This document shows positions 23,271 to 34,375 of a DNA stretch of 64,000 bases, one piece after another; positions within the stretch are counted from its first letter, which is position 1, and the number at the start of each line of letters is the position of its first letter. The notes beneath the pieces are model-generated. The model was not told where the DNA came from. It made no database searches and saw only the letters and a program-made list of their open reading frames with translations. This stretch comes from Hevea brasiliensis. Taxonomy: Eukaryota > Streptophyta > Magnoliopsida > Malpighiales > Euphorbiaceae. Position numbers and translations under genes: made by a program. The stretch lies in NCBI RefSeq assembly GCF_030052815.1, contig NC_079501.1, forward strand, positions 88,392,296-88,456,295, read 5' to 3'.

Positions 23271-25912
23271 TGTAACACCCCAAAATTTTAAATTTTATTA
23301 TTTTATGAGTATTATTGATATTTTAATTTTATTTAAATTTTAAGAAATTATTTGAGATTTTTCGAATTTTAAAAATCGAGTTCGATTTTCCGAAAATATA
23401 AACTTTGATGATTTTTAAAAATTAATTTAAAGACCACGTGGCAAAACTAAAAATATATTTGGAGTCTACGAATTTTTCTGAGTTTTCTGAAATTTTTTCG
23501 AAATTTTTGGACCTCATTTTCGGTCCCAAGGCAGAGTAAAAATTCAAAATTTTGTATTTCGAATCGAACCGGTAGAATCGAACCGGACCGGATCGGACCG
23601 GTCGAATCGGACCGGCCTTTTCTTTTTCTTCCTTCTTCTTCCCGCGCGCGTCCCAACCCTCCTCTCTTCCTCTCCCGTTTTCTCTCTCCTCCCTCCTCCC
23701 CTTGCCGCGCCGCCGCCTCCCCTGCCACCCCAGTTCGCCGGCGCCCATCCCCAGCCGTCCCAGCCCACCGGCCTCCGCCCGAAACCCCGAAAAACGGCGT
23801 CCGAAGTGACGCGACTCACGGGCGCGACCGTTCATCTTCCCGGCCGAAATTCGGCTGATCCGGCCACCAATCGGACCAGGTCTTGTGTCTAAACTTATCT
23901 ACTCGTCGAGAGCTTTCCAGAGACACCAAGAACACCGAAATCCATCGAGCGGTTTGTCCAATTTTTGCCCGGGAAGTTTTAGCCCATTTTTTGACTTTTG
24001 GGCTAGATTTCTCGCAAACCGTGAACCCCACGAAAAAACCGAGAGTACCAGAGCGCTCCACTCGTCGAGAGCTTCGCGGGGATATAAATTTCAAAATTTT
24101 CCGACACCGTTTTCGGTGGGTCTCACAGAACTTTGCAGTGTTTTTCTGAGCATTTAATGAGCTTAGAAAATTCTGAAAAATTCATGTACTAACCCCCGTG
24201 TTGTGGGCTTCATGTAGGTATCCTCAATTCGTGGAAATTCGGCGATTGTCAGTGCAGTGAATTTCGGCGAACAGAACCGCTCTTTGGAAAAGTCTCCGAA
24301 TTGGATCGAGGTTTTGGCTACCCCACATTGTCAGACATTCCGAGCGCGTTCCCGAAGTCGGAATAGGCAAAGGTAAACCCGAACCTTGCTTTTTCATAAT
24401 TTTTTAGTGCTTAAATAAGATTAAAAATCCATAAAATATTCGTGGTAGCTCAGAAAATTATGATTCTTTTTGCAATAGCCTAGTAATATTGCTAAGGACC
24501 GCGGGACAAAGTTTTAGAATTTTTAGAGCTTATTTGGGCAGTTTTTGCAAAAATGATCAATTATAAGGACTAAATTGAAATTTTACATATTGTGATGGAT
24601 GAGTGATTTGATGGGCCCAGGAGGGGCTGTGTGATGTGATTGAGTTGTGGATATATGATTGTGAATATAGAAGTGTGTTTTGAGCCATTTTGCAGGTTGG
24701 GTAGGTCCTAGGTATAGGGGAGACTCTGCCGGATTTTCAGCACGACTTAGGACGTATTTGGTCTTTTCTTGATTTGTATTGAGTCATTTGTATTAAATAA
24801 TTGTAATGTAATTATCAGGTGAGCCGGGACAGCCTTCTTCTTCCGCCCAGCCGCCACAGTGACCGTTGTCAAGTCTGTGAGTAAAATATTAATTTTAATT
24901 GTAATTTCGATATTATTATATGTTCAACATGCCCATGCATCACTTATATGTATATATCTATGTAGTTAAACTTTAGGCACGATTTATGTTGCATTCATAA
25001 CTGTTAAAGTGCCATGGATGTTGTTGTGGTAATTTGGAGCAGTGTGCGTGCGTTAGCGTGCGTGTGATGTGGTGTGGACTATGGATAGGACAAGTAGACA
25101 CGGCTTGAGATCTTCGCTGGGACATGGTCCTTCGGGGTAGACACGGCTTGAGTTCTTCGCTAGGACCCTGATTTGGTTATTAAGTGGAAGTCCGAGCTGA
25201 ATTCTTCGCTGGCACAGGTTGAATTTAAGAGAGCTGTATAGGGGATCAGCTCCCATATATATATTATGATTGATATTACTGGGTGTGTGAGTGCTCCAAA
25301 TTACCTTTTTGATGTTATGATATGAAATTATTGCTGATGTTGCATTTCACTCTACAGGGTGCATTAGCTTTAGATAGTAATAGAGATTATGGTTAGAATT
25401 GATATTTTACTCTCTGAGTCGAACGCTCACTCCTGTTCAATATTTTTTCAGGCCACAGGAGGATATTTTTTATTTCTCCCTCGTAGGTCGTCTATTCATA
25501 TTTGTGTAATTTTATTAACTCCTAGAATTTTCGCATGTGTTAGAAATATTTATTCGATTTGGGTCTGTAATATAATTATCATGTTGGACCTGTAAAATTA
25601 TTACTATATGCATGTTTGATGGACTGGATGAGGGAGCTGAGCTCCCATTTATTTTTATGTTGTTATGAGTATGTGGAGGGTGAGCTGAGCTCCCCAAATG
25701 ATTATATAATGTGTTTACAGGTCAGGTGAGTCAAAAACTCCCCGTTGAAAGGTCCATTTTATGGTCGGACTCTGTCCGGTTGATTTCTTAAAATTGGGCC
25801 CAAATGGGCCTTAAAGTTGGGTTAAGGAATAGTTAGGCTTACTACAGGCCTCGGGGGCTTTAGGATGGCCCAGGTCCTAGTGCCGGTCCGGCCCATAGGT
25901 TGAGTCGTGACA
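23271..25912 (+). repeat. 3' LTR of chromovirus 1
   Basis: 2,642 bp partner of 15686-18290, starts TGTAACACCCC and ends GTCGTGACA. Compared with the 5' LTR it has an expanded GAATCGAACCGG/CGGACCGG stretch at about 23563-23615. Confidence 0.95.
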
Positions 25913-27697
25913 TCTTTCTACTAACATTTGTACTCGATCATTTTAAATTGAAAATTACTTTAAGTATTATTTTTTTATTATGTTTAAATTATGTTATATA
26001 TATTAAAATTGTAAATTAATTCGAAATACCCATTAAATTATTATATAAAAAAATGGATTGCAGGTTATTTCAAGTCAAAGTATTAATTTTGTTTAGAAAT
26101 TTTAATTTAAAAACAAATTTTATTTATTGATTTAATTTTTAAGTCAATTTTAAATTCATGAAGTCAATTTAAAAAAATTAATTTTAAATTATATTGATGA
26201 TTTAATGCTTAATTTTATAAACAATTGCTCAATATTCCCTGTAATTTGTGTGGTTAAGCACATTTTAGTTAATGGTAGATCATATTTATGTAATTTCAAT
26301 CTTTAAATTTAAAATAAATAGGTAAAATTCAATTAAAATTAAGAATTAATATAATAAAAATAAATAATTATATATTAAAAATAAAATTTTTATTTTTATT
26401 TTAAATTAAATTTCTGAGATTATATGATATTATTAATAGAGGAGATAACATTGGGATTAGTACAAACACGCTTTTGACTTTGCCCACTTATTTTCAAACA
26501 CATGTCATCCATAGGTTAAATTGCGTTGACTGTCCTATTTTGTTTTTTTAATTTTATTTTTATTTTATAAAAAAAAATTTTAATCTACAATAATAAGTTT
26601 TTCGAATATGTTTTTTTTAATTAATAATAAATTAATATTTAATCAAAATAAATTTATAAACTATTATTTATTCTTATTATTTTTTATTTTTTATATTAAA
26701 ACTGAAATATTGTTAAATATCATATATTAATAAAATATTATTTTAAAATTTAAAATTTATTATTATATTATTATTTTTCCATATTGTTAAAAATTAAATT
26801 TTAATTAATATTAAATAACATATACATATAATTAATCATTTTATTAATAAATTTAGATAAAATAAAATAATTTTATTAGTAATAATTATTATTTTATTTA
26901 ATCATAAAGATAAGAAAGAGAAAAAGAAAAAGATAGTAAAAAGTAATTTTATCTTTTTTTAATATGAAAATTTAGTGTTGCATGTCAATCAGATTTTTTA
27001 TGAAATAAAATTAAAATTGAAGGATTTTAATTTACATTAACTATATATAAGTTGAAGTGATTAAGTTCCTTTTAAAAAACTTTTAATTTTAAATTTGATC
27101 AAAATTATAAATAAATTGAAATTAAACTATAAATAAAATCAAAATTTAGATTAAAATTGAATTGATTTTCATTTTAACCTCTTTGAATTTTGCATCAAAG
27201 CTAAAATCGGCCCAAAATTGATGATAATGATATTATGGATGAAATGTCAATTGCATAGAATTGATGAAGAATTGTTGGGCATAATGACAAAATTGATTAT
27301 TTTCAACAACATCCTCATTTATCAATTTATTTAGATCATGGATTTTAAAAATAATTTATTTTATATAGTGATTATTATGCATTTTAAAATTTATTAAAAA
27401 ATTAAAATTATAAAATCATTATTTTATAAAATGATATTTCACATTTAAATTTAATTAAATATAGAAATAACTATTTTGTATAAAATTATTGTTTTGCTAA
27501 TTTTATATGCCAATGAATTTTAATTTAATAGTATTAGAGTTATCCCATTGATGATAAAGATAGACATGCAATCCAATGTGTATACATGACTCGTGGTATT
27601 TCTAACACGAGAAGTGCTTGCAGCAATTGCATGGAAGCAATTTTTACCTACATTTGAGTACCCAGTCACTTAATAATGGCTATTTTAATTAAAATTA

Positions 27698-27705
<8 letters not shown>

Positions 27706-27741
<36 letters not shown>
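27706..27741. repeat. (AT)n microsatellite
   Basis: About 18 uninterrupted AT dinucleotides. Confidence 0.95.
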
Positions 27742-27743
<2 letters not shown>

Positions 27744-27844
27744 AATTTTTTATTAACTACGTGGCTGTATATCTTGGTGTGGATAAGAAATTCCATTGCA
27801 TGATACATAGATATGTATTAAAGTTACGTTTGATAAAACAAAAT

Positions 27845-28760
27845 ATAATGCAGTGTGATTAATTATGTAATGTAATTAAAATTATAATATAGTATAATGT
27901 AATTATTATTACAATATCATATTTGATTGTTAAATAAAAAATATAAGTAGTGTAATTTAATGATAATTTTAATTTTAAAGTTTTATTTATTTATAGTGTT
28001 AATAATAAGTGATGATTACAGTAATTGATAGTCAAGTAATAGTTACGGCGACGACAGCTATGTTTAGGTGGTGGTGATGACAAGGTGAGATAGTGGTGGT
28101 GATAGTGGCCAATGTTAGTAGAGGTGTTAACAACTAAGTAGTAATAACAATGGTCAAGTAGTGGTAGTGGTGATAACGATGATGGTAACATGATGGTGGT
28201 GGTGATGATAATAGTGTTAGTGGTAGCGATGATAGTAACAGGATAGTGGTAGTAATGATAATAGCGTTAGTGGTGTAATGTAGTATAATGTAATGCAATG
28301 TAACTAATTATATAATGCAATCAAAGTTGTAATGTAGTATAATGTAATTATTATTACAATACTATATTTAATTGTTAAATAAAAATATAAGTAGTATAAT
28401 GTAATGATAATTTTAATTTTAAAGTTTTATTTATTTATAGTGTTAATAATAAGTGATAATTACAGTAATTGATAGTCAAGTGATAGTTATGGTGACGACA
28501 ACTGTGTTTAGGTGGTGGTGATGACAAGGTAAGATAGTGGTGGTGATGACAAGGTAAGATAGTGGTGGTGATAATGGCCAATGTTGATAGAAGTGATAGT
28601 GATTAAGTAATGACAACAATGGTCAAGTGGTGGTGGTAACAGCGATAATGGTAATAGGGTGGTGATGGTGATGATAATAGCGTTAGTGGTAGTAGTAGTG
28701 GTGACAGAGTGGAATAGTGATAGTAATAGCAGTGATGGACAGGTAGTGTTAATAATAAAA
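27845..28760. repeat. ~444-bp tandem duplication with GGT/GAT-rich core
   Basis: TTATAGTGTTAATAATAAGT occurs at 27991 and again at 28435; order and content match over most of both copies, including AGGTGGTGGTGATGACAAGG. Flanks at about 27822-27860 and 28905-28960 look like imperfect inverted copies of each other (GTTTGAT...ATGTAATTA against TAATTACGATTACATTA), suggesting a non-autonomous DNA transposon, but the ends are not clear. Confidence 0.75.
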
Positions 28761-30636
28761 TAAAAAAAATTAAAACAAGTAATTATAATTATATTCATTT
28801 TTATATATAATGATTATTATATTAATTTAAATATAATTAATTATATTATATAATTATCATCTCATTGCACTAAATTTATTTATATTACTAAATTAAATAT
28901 ATAATATAATTACGATTACATTATAATTTTAGCTACATCATATTAAACTTAGCCTAAGGGTATACAACAAAAATCGCTAAACTGATAAACCTCATTAACT
29001 CGAATAAACCAAAATTAAAATTAATGATTATATATATTATTTATGATTTGAAAATAATTATAAATTAAATTTTTATTTAAATATTAGTTTAATATAATAA
29101 AAAAAATATGAATAATCTTATTTTATTTTTTATTTTTATTTATTTTTACTAAATAATAATTTTAAATTAATATTTATTTTTAATTAATATATAAAATTTA
29201 ATAAGAGTCAAATTATAAAAATATTAAAAAAAATAAAACTATATAAAAGTGTAATTTTATACTTTATTGAATTTAAATACTTTCAATATTAATTTTATCG
29301 ATTTGATTTGACAAAGTACAAGAAAATCTCCACGTAACCCATGTACAGCCTAGCCTAGTAGTATGTACGTTGTTCAACAAGGGGCTCCGCCGGCATCACC
29401 CACCGATATAGCATAAGATTACTAATGAAGGAGGTCCCACTTGGCAACTTGTGGTCAACAGGAGCCAGTAAGCAATTTGGAGCAGTAGAATGGACCAATC
29501 AATAACAAAATATATCTTATTCCTGCTATTTAAAAAAATTAATTAATAATAATTAACTAAAACAATAATTATAATTTAAAAATTATATTATAAAATTAAA
29601 ATATTTTTTTATAAAATTAAAATATTTTTTTATAAAAATTAGAAATAGAGTAAAAAAAAATTACAAATCAACCCTTTATATTTTTACATAAATAAAATTA
29701 AATACTCATATAAAAAATAATATGAAAAATTTTAAAAATTTAATAGTATTGATAGAGTATATAAATTGATCAATAATAGATTATGCATTTTACTCTTTTA
29801 CTCTATAATCTTCTCACGTGTCTATAAAATAACTTTTAAAACTTGATCTCTTATCAAATGAAAGATTTATATCTCGTAGAGTATTCTTCTCTTTAAAAAT
29901 AAAATATCTCAATAATAAATATATAATAGAAAATATCATAAAAATCATAAAAATTCAAGATCTACTTAGTAACAATAAATTTAAGAATTTATTTACTCAA
30001 ATCTATCACAATGATAAATAGATCAAAGTAAACATACCTAAATGTCGACACCATATTTTGGCCGATCCCTAGAATCAATAAATTTCGAAACCGATCCCCA
30101 GCACTAAGTCTCCCTTTGCCAGCCAATTACATTTCCGATCTCTCTTTGCCGGACAACCACATTTCCGATCTCTCCTTAAAAGGAATCGAATCAATACTAA
30201 GTCCCCATGTCATTTAAAGCCTCACCAACCTCTCAAACCAATTGTCAAATCTCCTGACTAGTCAATTACATTCCCGATCTCTCTTGTCAAACGAAATTAA
30301 ACCAACACTAGATATTTATGTCACCAGTTTTATTACCGATCTCCCTTTTAAAAGTTTAGGAATAATCAAGTTAAGGTTCCAATCCGGTTTAATGATGATC
30401 CCGATCTTAAGTGTTCAAGCCAAATTTCCAATTTTAATCAAGTCCCGTTTAGCGTTGGTTCTCTGCCGATCTCATGCTTATTATGTTTTTCGACCTCTTA
30501 CACTTAGATTAATAATCACTTTTAGTTGTTTTAATATGCCCAGACAATCAAGTGCTTAAGTAATTTAGATATTTTCCGATCACATCCATTCACTGAACAA
30601 AAAGGGAATTTCATTTCATATTCAAATTTGTACAAG

Positions 30637-32498
30637 TCATTCGGCTAGAGGATTACTCCCAGCCTGATCTACATTTTGCTCACTTCCTCTCTCACCCTCA
30701 GCCTCCTCCTCGCTTTCCTCTTCGTCTTGGGGAGCCAGGTCGACCATCCAGGAGAAGTCCTCCTCGGGATAACGCTTCTTGAGCTCAGCCAAGAGATCCC
30801 TGTGAGCATTTACATACGCGTCGGCCTCCCTTGTTACCGCCTCTTCCTCTTTCGCTTTGAGCTCCTCAGTGAGGTGAGCAACTTCACCGGCCCGGAGCGC
30901 CTGAACTTCCTCAAGAACCTGATCTCGCTCTGCCAGAACATGAGCTTGCTCGGCCAGCTTGTCCTCGTAGAACTTCATCCGCCCCTCAATTTCAGATATG
31001 TAGTTCTGAGCGGATGAGAGTTGGGATCGGAAGGAAGCCACTTCATGACCCATCTTCTCTACCTCCTTACCCAGGCGGTGAGCCTTCTCCCGGACAATGT
31101 GCTGATTCACCAAGCACTCCACGTTTAGGCTCATGGATCGGGTCAGGATGTCATCAAGATTGTCCGGGGACAGCCTGTCCCGATCCTCTCGAAGGCAGAT
31201 AGAAGCCCCCAGAACCTTAGCCAAACCCGGATTCTCCCGAACAGTTCGGTTCTTCTCCAGGGAATGGATCAGCACCTGAGCACTGCGGGAGAGGGTCCTT
31301 GAGGTAGGTTGGGAAGGACCCCCTTCCGCACTCGAAGCTACTGGAGGAGGTGGAGGCGGCTCTTCTTGGTGAGGAGGAGATCGGATCACTTCTACCTCGG
31401 GGATCGGCTGCCCCGAAGGTTGAGATGAGCCCCCTTGCATTTCCTCAGCTTCATGCCTGGGTGTCTGGAGTAGCTCGGATCGCTTCATCTCCCGCACTTT
31501 CCGGGAGACCTCTCTCTTTCGCTTCTGGCTCTCCTTGGAAGCTTCGCCGCTTACCATACCTGTACAAATAAAAGGTCAGTGAGATCGCTAAGGTTCAAAG
31601 ATCCGAGATATAGAAAAATACCGATGCCGAGGTCAGAGAGCTGAAGCCCGCGATCTTCGCCAGTGATCAACTCCATTGTCCAGTGATGCAGTTCGGCAGT
31701 CACTGCATCCAAATAAGAGAACTTCTCTCTGGCCGCCTGATCTTTCAGCTCCATCACCATCAGGCCTTCTTCCCTATTTAGGGTGAGGCGATTCGGAAGT
31801 GAGGGGCCCTGGTGCAGCCAGCTGCGAGGGAAACCTTCAAAGCCGTTCGAAATTTTGCTCCTAAGGATAAAGAAGCGGTTCTTCCAATTCTTCAGGGAGG
31901 AAGGCAGATCGGTAAAAAGCCCACAGTGTGGCTTCGCCTGAAAGAACCAATACTCGTCGTCCTTTCGACGAGTTAATCTATGTAGTTCGGCGAATACCTT
32001 AGCTGTAGGACGGAGTCCCTTAGCTCGGCAGAGGCCTCGGAAGGCTACTAGGATCCGCCACGAGTTCGGGTGAACTTGGGCGATGCACACTTGGTGAAAT
32101 TTTAGGACTTCCTTGAAGAAGTCATCGAGAGGGAACCGCAGTTTGGCTTTTAATTGCTCCTCGTATACCATGATCATGTCGTTCTTTTCGAAGAAGTGAT
32201 CGGCTCGAAGATCGCCATGACACTTAATGAGTTCGAATGAATCAGGATGAATGTTGTATTCTTGGCTGAACGATTGTAGGTCGGTTTCTTGAAGAATTGA
32301 TGGCAGCTCGTCCATGGGAAGATTTTCTCTCCCTGAAGAAGGTACATGCCTTGATGGTGCTGCTTGCCCCCGAGCTAGAACGGAGACCCTAGGAGGTTCA
32401 GGTCGCATGCTTGGTCCGACCACCTCCACTTCATCAGACGACCACGAGATCTGAATGGAAGGGGGGCTCGCCGCTCTCTAACCCTCGACGCTGCTCAT
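30637..32498 (-). pseudogene. antisense two-exon gene inside the Tat 5' LTR (gypsy-type transposon / coiled-coil protein)
   Basis: Read on the strand opposite to gag-pol. Exon 1 runs from ATG at 32498 to 31622, exon 2 from 31559 to the stop at 30637; together 1,800 bp, about 599 codons, in one frame across a 62-bp GT-AG intron. A TAG at 32478-32480 (codon 7) is CAG in the copy at 34376-36200, so this copy is lightly broken, or starts at a later Met. Exon 1 has FPLDDFFKEVLKFHQVCIAQ and HPNSWRILVAFRGLCR, resembling the 'putative gypsy type transposon' domain. Exon 2 has a Pro-rich stretch, a long coiled coil (about LGKEVEKMGHEVASFRSQL to EELKAKEEE) and an acidic tail (DEEESEEEAEGE). Function unknown. 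Related antisense ORFs are known in Tat elements, but inside the internal region as I recall. Confidence 0.75.
31560..31621 (-). other. predicted intron of the LTR antisense gene
   Basis: On the minus strand the donor is ATCG/GTATTTTTC and the acceptor TTTGTACAG/GTATGG. Removal joins exon 1 (phase 1) to exon 2 in frame. The copy in the solo LTR has the same donor and acceptor at 35345 and 35288 (58 bp). Confidence 0.7.
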
Positions 32499-32650
32499 TT
32501 TCAAAGGAAATAGAAAATTTAAACTTAAAAAAGGATCAAAACCCTTACTGGAGCTTGATCGGTGTCGGAAAAACTTGAAAAATTGAGAGGATTTTGAAAC
32601 CGCTCGCGGGATGCTGAAAATGACATAAGAGAGCAACTGGCTAACCCGTC

Positions 32651-32661
32651 CCCTATTTATA
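32651..32661 (-). promoter_or_regulatory. TATA box of the antisense gene
   Basis: Minus strand TATAAATAGGG, about 155 bp upstream of the ATG at 32498. The solo LTR has the identical 11-mer at 36354-36364, the same distance from its ATG at 36200. Confidence 0.7.
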
Positions 32662-32904
32662 CCCGTCTGAGCATTTAATGCTCACAGTGTTCCAGGCGGT
32701 GCATCGGTTAGCGGGATACGCCAGCTTTTCTGACACGTATCACGAATATTTTAGAAATTCCATCGGCTAGTTATAGATCGGTGAATTAAGGTGGATCGGT
32801 TAAGGGTTCTTCAGTTAGGGACCGGATCGGATAAACACATCAGAGATTGGAAAATGGTCAATGCAACAATTATAAAAATGATAGTTGTCAAAATAAGATT
32901 TTAT

Positions 32905-33115
32905 TTTCGAAAAGCTCGGATTACATCATTTAGGCGATCTCTAGGGATCGGATTACATTAAAGGTCGGATTACATCAAAGGTCGGATTACATCATTTGGG
33001 CTATCTCTAAGGATCGGATTACATTAAAGATCGGATTACATCATTTGGGCGATCTCTAGAGATCGGATTACATTGAAAGTCAAATTACATTATTTGGGCA
33101 ATCTCTAGAGATCGG
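32905..33115. repeat. GATCGGATTACAT short repeats in the Tat LTR
   Basis: GGATTACAT recurs about eight times with GATCTCTAGGGATCGG between some copies. The solo LTR keeps only one such unit (about 36629-36662). Confidence 0.8.
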
Positions 33116-34375
33116 CAGTACGTCCTATCTAATAAATACCTATGTCAAAGCCTAGTCTCGTGGCTGAATCAAAAGATGTGTTTGATCAAGAGACCGGCCA
33201 TTGACATCGGATAGATGTATAGCTCGGAGGGGGTGATTATGACTCATGAGGATGAAGAGTTATCTCCACTGTCATCGACCAGAACCGAGCTGTAGTCGGG
33301 ACGCCCAATGTGGTGAGGAGCCAAATGAACTTCAAGGGGCAATCACTGATGTTAAGGGAAATATTAGCAGTCTTCTCGCCCGAAATCGGTTCGCCGATTA
33401 TATCGATCGAACGACTCGAGATCGACACGATCGAGGTCCTCGATCCAGATCGGTTAATTAGTCCGGTTCTCTCACTGTCATCAGATAGGGTCATCATGAT
33501 TCTTCGATCACCGGGATCATAAACTTTCAGACGAGGGACAAAGAGGACAATTGGGAAAAGATCAAAAGTGGCCACCATGGCCGGAATTGTGGCCGGGGCA
33601 GCTAGAACAAGAAAAGTGAGAAGGAAAAAGGAGAAAGTCAAATGAAGAAGGATTTCCTGTTGAAGGTATACATAGGGGGAGTCTGAGCATTTATTGCGAG
33701 CGGAAAACGAAGCGAATGCCTCGAAAATTGAGGGAATAGATGCTTTGACTGAACCAGACCTGATAAAGAAAAGACCGGAGTAGGAGAGGTCGGAAGAGGG
33801 GAGCCCGGCATGAGGGATGTCGACACCATATTTTGGCCGATCCCCAAAATCAATAAAACTTTGAAATCGACCCAAGATTAAGTCTCCTTTGATGACTAAT
33901 CTCATTTCTCGATCCTCTTTGATAGATACCACATTTCCGATCTCTCCTCAAAGAATTGAATCAATGCTAAGTCCTCACATCACCAAATCCTTACGATCTA
34001 TTAAATCGCTCACCGATCTCTCCGACCCGTTGTAGTATAAACGAAGTGAACTAGATCTTTTCTTACCAGTTTTATTGCCGATCTCCCTTTCAAAAGTTTA
34101 AGAGCTAAAGTTTTGGTCCGGTTTAATGAGGATTCCGATCTTAAGTGTTCAAGTCAAATCTCCAATTTTAATCAAGTCCCGTTCAGCATTTCTTCCCTAC
34201 CGATCTCATGCTCATTGTGTTTTCCGATCTCTCACACTTAGGTTAATAATCATCTTCAGTTATTTCAACATACTCAGACAATCAAGTGTTTAATAATTTA
34301 GAAATTTTCCGATCATAACCATTCATCGAACAAAAAGGGCATTCCACTTCATTTCATTTCAAAAATTTGTACAAG

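Larger units (their letters stand above)
15686..25912 (+). mobile_element. Ty3/gypsy chromovirus (Tekay/Del-like), complete but decayed
   Basis: 10.2 kb with LTRs 15686-18290 and 23271-25912 and a perfect 5-bp target duplication TCTTT (15681-15685 and 25913-25917). PBS to initiator tRNA-Met at 18295, PPT ending at 23270. Internal order gag, protease, RT, RNase H, integrase, C-terminal chromodomain defines a plant chromovirus. Long LTRs and the AAGGGGGGAAGAA tract before TGTAACACCC fit Tekay/Del. At least eight stops or frameshifts break the coding region. Confidence 0.95.
25918..30042. other. AT-rich intergenic region
   Basis: About 4.1 kb without a supportable gene. It holds an (AT)n microsatellite (27706-27741), a ~444-bp tandem duplication (27845-28760) and a less AT-rich island (about 29320-29480). 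The two His/Ser/Leu-rich minus-strand ORFs at 27991-28191 and 28508-28798 are translations of GGTGGTGAT-type repeats. Confidence 0.6.
30043..33817 (+). repeat. Tat 5' LTR, left segment
   Basis: Starts TGTCGACACCATATTTTGG. It aligns with the solo LTR (33818 onward) through the antisense gene to about 32950, then continues with a region the solo LTR lacks (about 33000-33817). It breaks at AGGGA where the solo LTR is inserted. The segment end from 33756 is shared with the 3' LTR fragment at 47342-47400, proving it is LTR sequence. Confidence 0.85.

Noticed and set aside
27991..28798. His/Ser/Pro-rich minus-strand ORFs
   Set aside because: Translations of GGTGGTGAT repeats in a tandem duplication.
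30676..31571. Plus-strand ORFs opposite the antisense LTR gene (30676-31017, 31014-31202, 31350-31571)
   Set aside because: Mirror frames of the better supported minus-strand coding exon; no domain.
33237..33932. 231-residue minus-strand ORF
   Set aside because: It crosses the solo LTR insertion boundary at 33818 and shows no domain, so it is a chance fusion frame.
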